NCBI GenBank assembly: GCA_038240335.1
Contig: JBBSDV010000041.1
Span: 1-18,730, forward strand
Direction: 5' to 3'
DNA length: 18,730 nt
Source of the DNA: JBBSDV01 sp038240335
Lineage (GTDB): Bacteria; Chloroflexota; Dehalococcoidia; DSTF01; JACRBR01
Shown piece by piece: positions 7,287 to 12,997 of the stretch. The position numbers and the translations under genes are program-made. The notes under the pieces were generated by a model, which was not told the origin of the DNA, made no database searches, and saw only the letters and a program-made list of their open reading frames with translations. How positions within the stretch are numbered: position 1 is the stretch's first letter; every line of letters starts with the position of its first letter.

Positions 7287-8150
7287 ATGAAGGTGCTGCT
7301 GATTGGCGCCAGCGGGCAGCTCGGCAGCGACATCGCCTCCGCGTGGCGAGGTTGCGCCCTCGTGCCGCTCACGCACGCCGACATCGAGGTCACCGATCGC
7401 GGCAGCGTGCGCGCCGCGATCGAACGCCATGCGCCCGACATCGTCGTCAACACCGCGGCATTTCACAACGTCGACCTCTGCGAGTCCGAGTCCGAGCGCG
7501 CATTCGCTGTCAACGCGAGCGCGGCGCAGCATCTCGCCGATGCGTGCCGGGACGCGAACGCCGCCCTGATGCACGTCAGCACGGACTACGTGTTTAGTGG
7601 CAATGCGGGCCGCGCCTACACCGAGAGCGACGCCCCGGACGCGATCAACATCTACGGCGTCAGCAAGGCCGCCGGCGAGCAGATCATCCGCTCTCGCCTC
7701 CAGCGGCACTACATCATCCGCACGTCCGGGCTGTACGGCGTCACCGGATCGAGCGGCAAGGGCGGCAACTTCGTCGAGCGCATGCTGCAGCTCGCGCGCG
7801 AAGGACAGGACCTGAAGGTCGTCGCCGACCAGACAACGTCGCCGACGATGACCGCCGATCTCGCGACGACGCTGCTCGAAGTGGCGCAGAGCGGCCGCTA
7901 TGGCGTGTACCACGTCACCAACAGCGGCGAGGCGTCATGGCACGAGTTCGCGCGGACGATCTTCGAGCAGGCGGGCCTGGCCGTGAAGCTCGAGCCGACG
8001 ACGACGACTGCCTTCGCCTCGAAAGCGCTCAGGCCGGCTTACTCGGTGCTCGCCAATACCGCCCTCACCGCCGCCGGCATTCCGCCGCTGCGGCCGTGGC
8101 AGGACGCGCTCGGTGACTACCTCGGCCGCAAGGGCCATATCGCGGCATAG
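7287..8150 (+). CDS. rfbD: dTDP-4-dehydrorhamnose reductase family (RmlD/RfbD-like)
   Basis: 287 residues, the usual size of RmlD. The family reduces dTDP-4-keto-L-rhamnose to dTDP-L-rhamnose with NAD(P)H. Motifs: G-A-S-G-Q-L-G (7-13), N-T-A-A-F-H-N-V-D (55-63), S-T-D-Y-V-F-S-G (98-105), the catalytic pair in Y-G-V-S-K (Tyr123, Lys127), D-Q-T-T-S-P-T (181-187), and a C-terminal R-P-A-Y-S-V-L. The start is ATG 7287, 72 bases after the preceding gene, so it is probably the last gene of the same operon. The rest of the rhamnose pathway (RmlA, RmlB, RmlC) is not in the window, so the enzyme either uses a precursor made elsewhere or acts on another 4-keto sugar. Confidence 0.85.
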   Translation: MKVLLIGASGQLGSDIASAWRGCALVPLTHADIEVTDRGSVRAAIERHAPDIVVNTAAFHNVDLCESESERAFAVNASAAQHLADACRDANAALMHVSTDYVFSGNAGRAYTESDAPDAINIYGVSKAAGEQIIRSRLQRHYIIRTSGLYGVTGSSGKGGNFVERMLQLAREGQDLKVVADQTTSPTMTADLATTLLEVAQSGRYGVYHVTNSGEASWHEFARTIFEQAGLAVKLEPTTTTAFASKALRPAYSVLANTALTAAGIPPLRPWQDALGDYLGRKGHIAA

Positions 8151-8186
8151 CCCCGAGCTTGCGACGGTAAGCGCGGCGACGTAAGG

Positions 8187-9068
8187 CTAGGCGAGCCCGA
8201 GATCCTGCAACGGCGCACTCGCCGGCGCATACTCCTCGGCAACGGCGAGCGGAGACTCGCCAGCGAGCAGCGCTCGAATCGCCGGGAGCGCTTCCTCTGC
8301 AGCAGCGATGCCCGCTTCGAGGTAGCGCACCATGAATCCGGGCGTTGGCGCCAATCCGCCGACCCGCGGCCGCAGCACGACATGCGCGGTTCGTCCCGGA
8401 CGCAATGCCTCAGCGGCGGCATGGATCGTAAACGGCACGCCGGATGCCGTCCGTCGGAGTCCGACGAACTCCAGCCGGGACGCGACCGACGTCGCGGCGC
8501 GGCGAAGGGGCGCGGGCAGCGTGTACGGGTGGCCGAGCTCGACGGCGACGATGACATCGGCGCCGAGTGCGTGCGCGGCATCCACCGGGGCGGCGTCCCA
8601 AAAGCCACCGTCGAGGAGGTGTTTGCCTTGGTGGACGACTGGCCGGGCGATGATGGGGATGGCGATGCTTGCTTCGATCGCGTCGATGATCGGGCCGTCG
8701 GTGATGGCGATGCTGCAGCGCCTTTCGATGTCGGACGCAGTCGCCGCGAATTTACGCGGCAGATCCTCGATGTACTGCCCGGCGAGCGCCTCGTAGAAGC
8801 GGCGCGAGAGCCGGTTGCCGTCGCGAATCTTCAAGCGATGGCGGAAGAACGCGACGAGCTCGCCGCGGGGACAGTCGCGAATGCCTTCGTCCATCTCCAG
8901 CGACGTGCGGCCGACGGCGTACAGACCGCCATACAGCGCACCGATACTCGTACCGGCGACGGCATCGACCCTGATGCCCGCATCATCGAGCACGCGCATG
9001 ACGCCGACGTGCGCCGCGCCCTTCGTGCCGCCGGCGCCAAGCGCCAATCCGAGTGTCAGTGTTCGCAT
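8187..9068 (-). CDS. Patatin-like phospholipase / serine lipase
   Basis: 293 residues with the complete patatin signature. The oxyanion loop L-G-A-G-G-T-K-G-A-A-H is at 10-20, the nucleophile elbow G-T-S-I-G places Ser41, and the D-G-G motif gives the catalytic Asp153. These enzymes hydrolyse acyl ester bonds in lipids through a Ser-Asp dyad. No signal peptide is seen, so it is probably cytoplasmic or membrane-peripheral, like the RssA/YchK group of bacterial patatins. It has its own promoter candidate and is convergent with the polysaccharide operon, 36 bases apart with no clear terminator between them. Confidence 0.9.
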   Translation of the reverse strand: MRTLTLGLALGAGGTKGAAHVGVMRVLDDAGIRVDAVAGTSIGALYGGLYAVGRTSLEMDEGIRDCPRGELVAFFRHRLKIRDGNRLSRRFYEALAGQYIEDLPRKFAATASDIERRCSIAITDGPIIDAIEASIAIPIIARPVVHQGKHLLDGGFWDAAPVDAAHALGADVIVAVELGHPYTLPAPLRRAATSVASRLEFVGLRRTASGVPFTIHAAAEALRPGRTAHVVLRPRVGGLAPTPGFMVRYLEAGIAAAEEALPAIRALLAGESPLAVAEEYAPASAPLQDLGLA

Positions 9069-9117
9069 CCCGTACTCCCGTCCGCGGGGGTTCTCGTATT
9101 TACTTCATCGTTGGCGG

Positions 9118-9147
9118 ATTGTCATTGATTGCAGCCCATGCCGTCAA
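9118..9147 (-). promoter_or_regulatory. Candidate promoter of the patatin gene
   Basis: On the - strand, TTGACG (9147-9142) and GACAAT (9123-9118) are 18 bases apart, giving a leader of about 40 bases. The heptamer CGTCAAC occurs twice on the + strand as direct copies 25 bases apart (9142-9148 and 9167-9173). The -10 is a moderate match only. The rest of the 273-base gap between the two genes shows no gene. Confidence 0.35.
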
Positions 9148-9341
9148 CCTCGTGGATCGCCTCGGTCGTCAACTTTCGGTTAACGTACTACTGCGTTCAT
9201 CGATCGCTCCGATCGTAACCGCCGATCGTCACGATGGTAGGTCGGCGCCGTGGCGTCATTCAGCCTGCATCTTCCCCGGACGCGACAGCCTCGACGCGCT
9301 GCTCGTAAACGTAGGCGCACGGCCTACCGATGGAGCGGGCC

Positions 9342-9827
9342 TCACCCAGGCTTAAACGCCGGATTGCCGTCGTCCGCCGGGGCCACTTCGACATAGTCGC
9401 TGCCCGTGTACCGTGCCACGCGCCGCGAGATTTCATTCAGTTCCTCTTTGTCGAAGCCGCGCGACACGAGCGTCACTCGGCGCTCGGGCTCGATCAGGTA
9501 CAGCGTCGGTGTCGCGTCCGGATCGTACGCGGCGGAGACCATCAGACCTGGGCCGTCAACAAGCACCGTCGCTCTCAATTCGTACTGCGCGACGAATGCG
9601 CGGGCATCAAGTTCCTCATCTTGAACTACGATCCAGAACGCCCAGCCGATGTTCTCGTAGGCGGCATGGAGGCGATTGAGGTAGGGCGCGGCGAGTTTGC
9701 AGGCGCCGCAATCCGTCTGCACGACCGCAAGCAGGAGCGGCTCCGAACCAGCCTCGTGCAGGCTGTACGCGAGGCCATCGAGCCCCGGCAGCGTGAAATC
9801 CGGTGCGATGTCGCCGGTGTCGATCAT
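9342..9827 (-). CDS. Thioredoxin-fold peroxiredoxin/redoxin-like protein
   Basis: 161 residues. The start M-I-D-T-G-D-I-A-P-D-F-T-L-P-G-L-D-G is the usual beginning of AhpC/TSA-redoxin proteins. The redox site is T-D-C-G-A-C-K with Cys40 and Cys43, a CxxC rather than the single peroxidatic T-x-x-C of true peroxiredoxins, so a thiol-disulfide oxidoreductase of the TlpA/ResA type is likely. The D-P-D-A-T-P-T-L-Y-L-I segment provides the cis-Pro. There is no signal peptide or lipobox, so it looks cytoplasmic. ATG 9827 has AGGAG upstream; the longer frame to 9932 adds an Arg-rich, unprotein-like leader. Confidence 0.82.
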   Translation of the reverse strand: MIDTGDIAPDFTLPGLDGLAYSLHEAGSEPLLLAVVQTDCGACKLAAPYLNRLHAAYENIGWAFWIVVQDEELDARAFVAQYELRATVLVDGPGLMVSAAYDPDATPTLYLIEPERRVTLVSRGFDKEELNEISRRVARYTGSDYVEVAPADDGNPAFKPG

Positions 9828-9870
9828 GCGGCTCCTGTTGTGTTGTGCGCGAAACGCTTCGGACTCACTA

Positions 9871-9876
9871 ACTATA
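9871..9876 (-). promoter_or_regulatory. Candidate -10 box of the redoxin gene
   Basis: TATAGT on the - strand lies 44 bases upstream of the ATG, which leaves a leader of about 37 bases with a good AGGAG site. The -35 is not recognisable. Confidence 0.35.
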
Positions 9877-10049
9877 CGCCCGCGACGAATGAGCCGAGTT
9901 CGACAGCATTGCTGCCTGGCGACGTCTATCACGGGTTAGGGAGGCCGGGCGAAAGATTTTGAGTGCCTCCCGCGCGCCGAAATTGGGTGGTTGTTGCGGT
10001 CGGTGATTGATCCGGTCGCAAGAAGACTACTCCGAACCAGCAACGTTCG

Positions 10050-10075
10050 TTATGTAATCGTTTGGCACTTTTGTC
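10050..10075 (-). promoter_or_regulatory. Conserved motif M, copy 3
   Basis: On the - strand this reads GACAAAAGTGCC followed by AAACGATTACATAA. It agrees with copy 1 at nearly every position, but the ACCCGCG box found after copies 1 and 2 is absent. It points toward the redoxin gene, 174 bases from that gene's TATAGT box, nearly the same distance as copy 2 from the polysaccharide -10. Confidence 0.5.
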
Positions 10076-10385
10076 TGGTGTCCGGCTGAGGCAGCGATCC
10101 AACGCGGACACACGCCCGTCGAAGCATTGTCGCACCGATCGCCAACGACGCACAGTGCTCAAGGTCACGCAACGTCGATTGCGCGGACGAGCCGCAGGCG
10201 GGAGAACGTCAACGCGCGGGGCTCCGCGTGCACATGCCGCGCGTCAACTGCGTCGCCGTCGCTGTCGCGCCCGATGGGACAACAAGGCGGTATGACGGAT
10301 GCGCGGGCATAGTCAAGTCGGGGAGTATGGCGGGTCTGGCGTGCGTGATATGCTGCGCCATCTTGTTGTGCTGCTGAGGTTGCAT

Positions 10386-10784
10386 TTGAACGCTCTTCAC
10401 GCGCTTTCACCGCTCTTCGTCGCGACGTTTCGCGACTGGGTGATCATCGTCATGGGGATCTGCGTCGCCGCATTCTTCATCGTCGCGCTTGTGGCGACCG
10501 TCATCCTCGGGCTGCTGGCGCGGGCACTGCTGCGAAAGTCGCTTTCGCTCATCGACGATAACGTGAAGCCGCTGCTCGGGACGGCGAAGCAGACAGCGGA
10601 TCACGTCAAAGGCACGACCGGCTTCGTCTCGCAAGCGGCGGTGACGCCGATCGTCCGCACGTACGGCGTCGTCGCGGGTGTGCGGCGCGCCGCGGGCGTC
10701 TTATCCGGCCTCTCCGGGCTGACCTCGGCCAGCACCGACAACGCGCCTCAGGCACCGAAGCAACCGCCGTCGGTTAAGCCGTAG
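10386..10784 (+). CDS. Small single-pass membrane protein (DUF948/YtxH-like layout), start uncertain
   Basis: About 132 residues. One long hydrophobic helix (D-W-V-I-I-V-M-G-I-C-V-A-A-F-F and on to L-L-A-R-A-L-L) is followed by a helical tail with V-K-P-L-L-G-T-A-K-Q-T-A-D-H-V-K-G and a Pro/Ser-rich end. The layout resembles DUF948 and YtxH-type stress or envelope proteins; no catalytic motif is present. Start options are ATG 10350, which has no ribosome site and overlaps the -10-like TGATATGCT, or TTG 10386, which has GAGG seven bases upstream; TTG is preferred. The next gene starts 31 bases after the stop and also encodes a helical single-pass membrane protein, so the two probably work together. 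Confidence 0.6.
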   Translation: MNALHALSPLFVATFRDWVIIVMGICVAAFFIVALVATVILGLLARALLRKSLSLIDDNVKPLLGTAKQTADHVKGTTGFVSQAAVTPIVRTYGVVAGVRRAAGVLSGLSGLTSASTDNAPQAPKQPPSVKP

Positions 10785-10815
10785 TCTTCCTTCATTCCGC
10801 CAGGGAGGTCCGCCC

Positions 10816-11667
10816 ATGAAGCGCGACGAACTAATCCGTAGTGCCTCGGCCGCTGTCGCCGACAGGCCCGAGACGGCCGCTCTGAAGGATTTCGCCACCA
10901 GCGTTGGCGAGAGAGTTCATGTCGCGTCGGACGTGGCGAGTGACAAGCTCAGAGAAGCCACGCACACGGCCGCCGAGAAGCTCAGCGATGCGACGGAGAC
11001 GGCGGGCGGCACGCTCCGCGACGCGACGGACTTGGCGAGCGACAAAGTCAAGGACGTGACGCACGCCGCGAGCGACAAACTCGGGAGCGCGACCGATGTC
11101 GCGAGCAGCAAGATAAAGGACGCAAAGAAGAACAAGGGCAAGAACGAAAAGAAGAAGAAGAAGCAAGACGACGAGATCGAGTACGAATACGAATTCGGGA
11201 CGCCGTTCGGCAAGCTGGAGTTCGAGTTCGAGCCCACATCGTCGAAGAAACGCAAGGAGCAGGAGAAGCGCGTGAAGGCCGCCGAGGCGAAGGCGAAGGC
11301 CTATGCCAAGGCGCAGACGGAAGCGGACAAACAGGCGCAGAAGATGGCAAAGAAGGGACAGCAGTTCGTCGCTGCCGCGCAGCCGAAGGGTGGTGGCAGC
11401 AATCTGCTCCCCGTTCTGCTGATCTTCGCGATCGTTGCGGGCGCGATCGCGCTCGCGATCTGGCTGTTCGCGCGTCCCGGCGATGGCATGTCGGACGTCG
11501 TGCCAGCGGAGTTCCGCAACGACGAGCTGATGCCGGCCGTCGAGCCACAGGGCTTCGTGGAGAAGGCGCGCGCGCGCATCCGTGAAGCGGTGCGCGCCGG
11601 CCGCAAAGCCTCGCGCGAGGCGCAGGAAGAACAGCAGCGCAAATACGAGGACATGGCGCAGAGCTAA
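10816..11667 (+). CDS. Membrane-anchored protein with LEA-like 11-residue repeats
   Basis: 283 residues, ATG with a strong GGAGGT site six bases upstream. Residues 39-104 are six consecutive 11-residue repeats with no gap; the units begin D-V-A-S-D-K-L, H-T-A-A-E-K-L, E-T-A-G-G-T-L, D-L-A-S-D-K-V, H-A-A-S-D-K-L and D-V-A-S-S-K-I, most ending D-A-T or similar. This periodicity is that of group 3 LEA proteins and some apolipoprotein-like amphipathic helices. A Lys-rich stretch (105-116), an acidic-aromatic stretch (E-Y-E-Y-E-F), a charged Ala/Lys helix (143-182), one membrane helix (about 197-219) and a basic C-terminal helix follow. Family knowledge suggests a role in membrane or protein protection under desiccation or cold; that is inference. 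It is probably co-transcribed with the preceding gene. Confidence 0.8.
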   Translation: MKRDELIRSASAAVADRPETAALKDFATSVGERVHVASDVASDKLREATHTAAEKLSDATETAGGTLRDATDLASDKVKDVTHAASDKLGSATDVASSKIKDAKKNKGKNEKKKKKQDDEIEYEYEFGTPFGKLEFEFEPTSSKKRKEQEKRVKAAEAKAKAYAKAQTEADKQAQKMAKKGQQFVAAAQPKGGGSNLLPVLLIFAIVAGAIALAIWLFARPGDGMSDVVPAEFRNDELMPAVEPQGFVEKARARIREAVRAGRKASREAQEEQQRKYEDMAQS

Positions 11668-11702
11668 CGGCCCGTGTCTGTTGCGTCCAGGGAGGTCTGC
11701 TA

Positions 11703-11813
11703 GTGCAGCGCTGGCGCGGCATTCACCGTTCGTTCGGTTCGCTGTCGTGGCAGCGTCCGAATCTCTCACCCGAACTCGGCGAATGCACACTCACCCGTGG
11801 CGCACCAGGATGA
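11703..11813 (+). CDS. Possible 36-residue small protein
   Basis: GTG 11703 opens 36 codons ending in TGA at 11811-11813. It is preceded by CCAGGGAGGTC (11687-11697), identical to the 11 bases in front of the preceding gene's ATG (10800-10810), and in both cases GGAGGT is six bases from the start codon. The peptide is basic and Trp-containing (V-Q-R-W-R-G-I-H-R-S-F-G) and resembles nothing I know. It overlaps the 3' end of the convergent 70-residue gene by 23 bases. It could be a real small protein or a remnant of a duplicated gene start. Confidence 0.3.
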   Translation: MQRWRGIHRSFGSLSWQRPNLSPELGECTLTRGAPG

Positions 11814-12003
11814 TGATCACACTTGGCGTTACGAGGGCGATGACGACGAGCGCCGAGATAACGAGGAGCAGCCACGGCGGGACGGGCCAGTGCTCGCGGC
11901 GGGGCTCCCAGGTATAGCCGTGCGCCTCGGAGAGGTCGTAATCGGCATCGCCCGGCTGGATTTCTTCGTCCTCTTCGGGTGCACCGTCCCAGTCTTCGGC
12001 CAT
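11791..12003 (-). CDS. Small single-pass membrane protein, 70 residues
   Basis: The N-terminal 40 residues are acidic (E-D-W-D-G-A-P-E-E-D-E-E), then W-P-V-P-P-W leads into one hydrophobic helix from about 44 to the end, closing with R-H-G. No signal peptide is visible, so the N-terminus is probably cytoplasmic. The ATG has GAGGTGAC upstream. It starts 23 bases after the stop of the dienelactone hydrolase gene on the same strand, so the two are probably one transcript. Function unknown. Confidence 0.65.
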   Translation of the reverse strand: MAEDWDGAPEEDEEIQPGDADYDLSEAHGYTWEPRREHWPVPPWLLLVISALVVIALVTPSVIIILVRHG

Positions 12004-12026
12004 GCGTCACCTCGATGCGTGTGCGG

Positions 12027-12716
12027 CTACGTCAGCACTTCGCGGAAGAGGGAGAGCGAATGCTCCCAGGCGTCCTTCGCGGCGGCGGGTCGATAGCTCT
12101 CGCGCGTGTCGTTGAAGAACGAGTGCGGCGCACCCTCGTACACCTTGACGACGGCATCGCGATCGCTGCTCTTTAGGGCATCCTCGAACTTGCGCACGTT
12201 CTCCATCGGGATACCGGCGTCGTCGGCGCCGAAGGCGCAGAACATCTTCGCCTCGATCTTCGCGAGCTCGGCCGGCGGCGGCTGCATGCCGGCATAGAAC
12301 GGCGCGGCGGCGGCGATGTCCGGCGTCGCGGCGGCGAGCGCGAGCGTGAGGCTGCCGCCCATGCAGAAACCGATGCAGCCGAAGCGTTTCGGCGTCACCT
12401 CGCTCATCGACTTGAGATGGGCGACGGCGCCGGTGAGGTCCTTGATCGCCTGTTCGCGGTTCAGGTTCATCACAAGCTTGCGTGCCTCATCGGGCTCCGT
12501 CGCGGCGTGTCCGTGGTAAAGGTCGGGGGCGAGGGCAACGAAGCCTTCGCGGGCAAAGCGATCGGCGATGCTCTTGATGTGGCCGTCGAGCCCCCACCAC
12601 TCCTGGATGACGATGACGCCGGGATGGGTCGGGCCGTCGACCGGCTGGGCGAGGTAGCCCATGCCGTTCACGCCGTTGGCCGGGTACTCGATCGACTGCG
12701 TCTTGATGTCGGGCAT
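12027..12716 (-). CDS. Dienelactone hydrolase family protein
   Basis: 229 residues, the usual family length. These cytosolic alpha/beta hydrolases use a Cys-Asp-His triad; the founding member opens dienelactones in chloroaromatic breakdown, but most homologues act on unknown esters or lactones. Visible: V-I-V-I-Q-E-W-W-G-L-D (34-44) with the conserved Glu, the nucleophile Cys118 in G-F-C-M-G-G, Asp165 in G-A-D-D-A-G-I-P, and His198 in G-A-P-H-S-F-F. The start is ATG 12716 with AGGAG upstream; the open frame to 12854 is Pro- and Arg-rich leader and unlikely. No aromatic-degradation genes are nearby, so the substrate is open. Confidence 0.9.
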   Translation of the reverse strand: MPDIKTQSIEYPANGVNGMGYLAQPVDGPTHPGVIVIQEWWGLDGHIKSIADRFAREGFVALAPDLYHGHAATEPDEARKLVMNLNREQAIKDLTGAVAHLKSMSEVTPKRFGCIGFCMGGSLTLALAAATPDIAAAAPFYAGMQPPPAELAKIEAKMFCAFGADDAGIPMENVRKFEDALKSSDRDAVVKVYEGAPHSFFNDTRESYRPAAAKDAWEHSLSLFREVLT

Positions 12717-12906
12717 GGGGTCGCTCCTGTTGACTGGTGACGGGTGACTCGTGTCCGTATGGTGGAGCCTAGATGGCCTTGCCGCAACAGCGGCAGTATG
12801 CGGCGGGGGACTGTCCTCGCAAAGCGTTCGTCGCGTGCCCGGACCAGGACTCATCGCGACTTTCGTCGTCGGTTCGCCGTGTCCGCTGCCGCGTGCCCGG
12901 ATGCAG

Positions 12907-12982
12907 AGTTAAGAAGAAAATGTTCCCCGGGGGACACCCCCGGGAGCCCCCGGCAGACGGTGCTGCGCTCTCTGCACTCCCG
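12907..12982 (+). repeat. Dispersed structured repeat, copy B
   Basis: This 76-base copy of the element at 871-940 lies on the opposite strand. It contains a perfect 8-bp hairpin, CCCGGGGG (12926-12933), ACA loop, CCCCCGGG (12937-12944), then a second hairpin formed by CAGA with TCTG. It sits 15 bases past the 3' end of the nuoG-like gene but is oriented against that gene, and 190 bases upstream of the dienelactone hydrolase start. The rest of the 281-base gap, which also holds CGCGTGCCCGGA twice (12832-12843 and 12890-12901), shows no gene. Confidence 0.65.
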
Positions 12983-12997
12983 CTCGTCCGGCTCGCG

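Larger units (their letters stand above)
9828..10385. other. Divergent intergenic region of 558 bases
   Basis: No credible gene is seen. It contains the redoxin -10 box (9871-9876), motif M copy 3 (10050-10075, - strand), a perfect 8-bp inverted repeat ACGCGCGG (10212-10219) with CCGCGCGT (10237-10244), and an extended -10-like TGATATGCT at 10346-10354 in front of the next + strand gene. The short reading frames are not protein-like. Confidence 0.5.

Noticed and set aside
8151..8186. Terminator between the polysaccharide operon and the patatin gene
   Set aside because: Only four-base stems can be formed and there is no T-tract.
9142..9173. CGTCAAC direct repeats near the patatin promoter as an operator related to 2407-2429
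   Set aside because: The heptamer also occurs inside several genes in the window, so its presence here is weak evidence.
10061..10070. TTTGGCACTT as a sigma54 -24 element
   Set aside because: No GC-containing -12 element at the required spacing, and the sequence is explained by motif M copy 3.
12769..12860. A - strand frame ending in C-R-C-C-G-K-A-I, like the end of a zinc-ribbon protein
   Set aside because: Only one Cys pair is present, there is no plausible start, and upstream it runs through repeat copy B and nuoG in the wrong frame.
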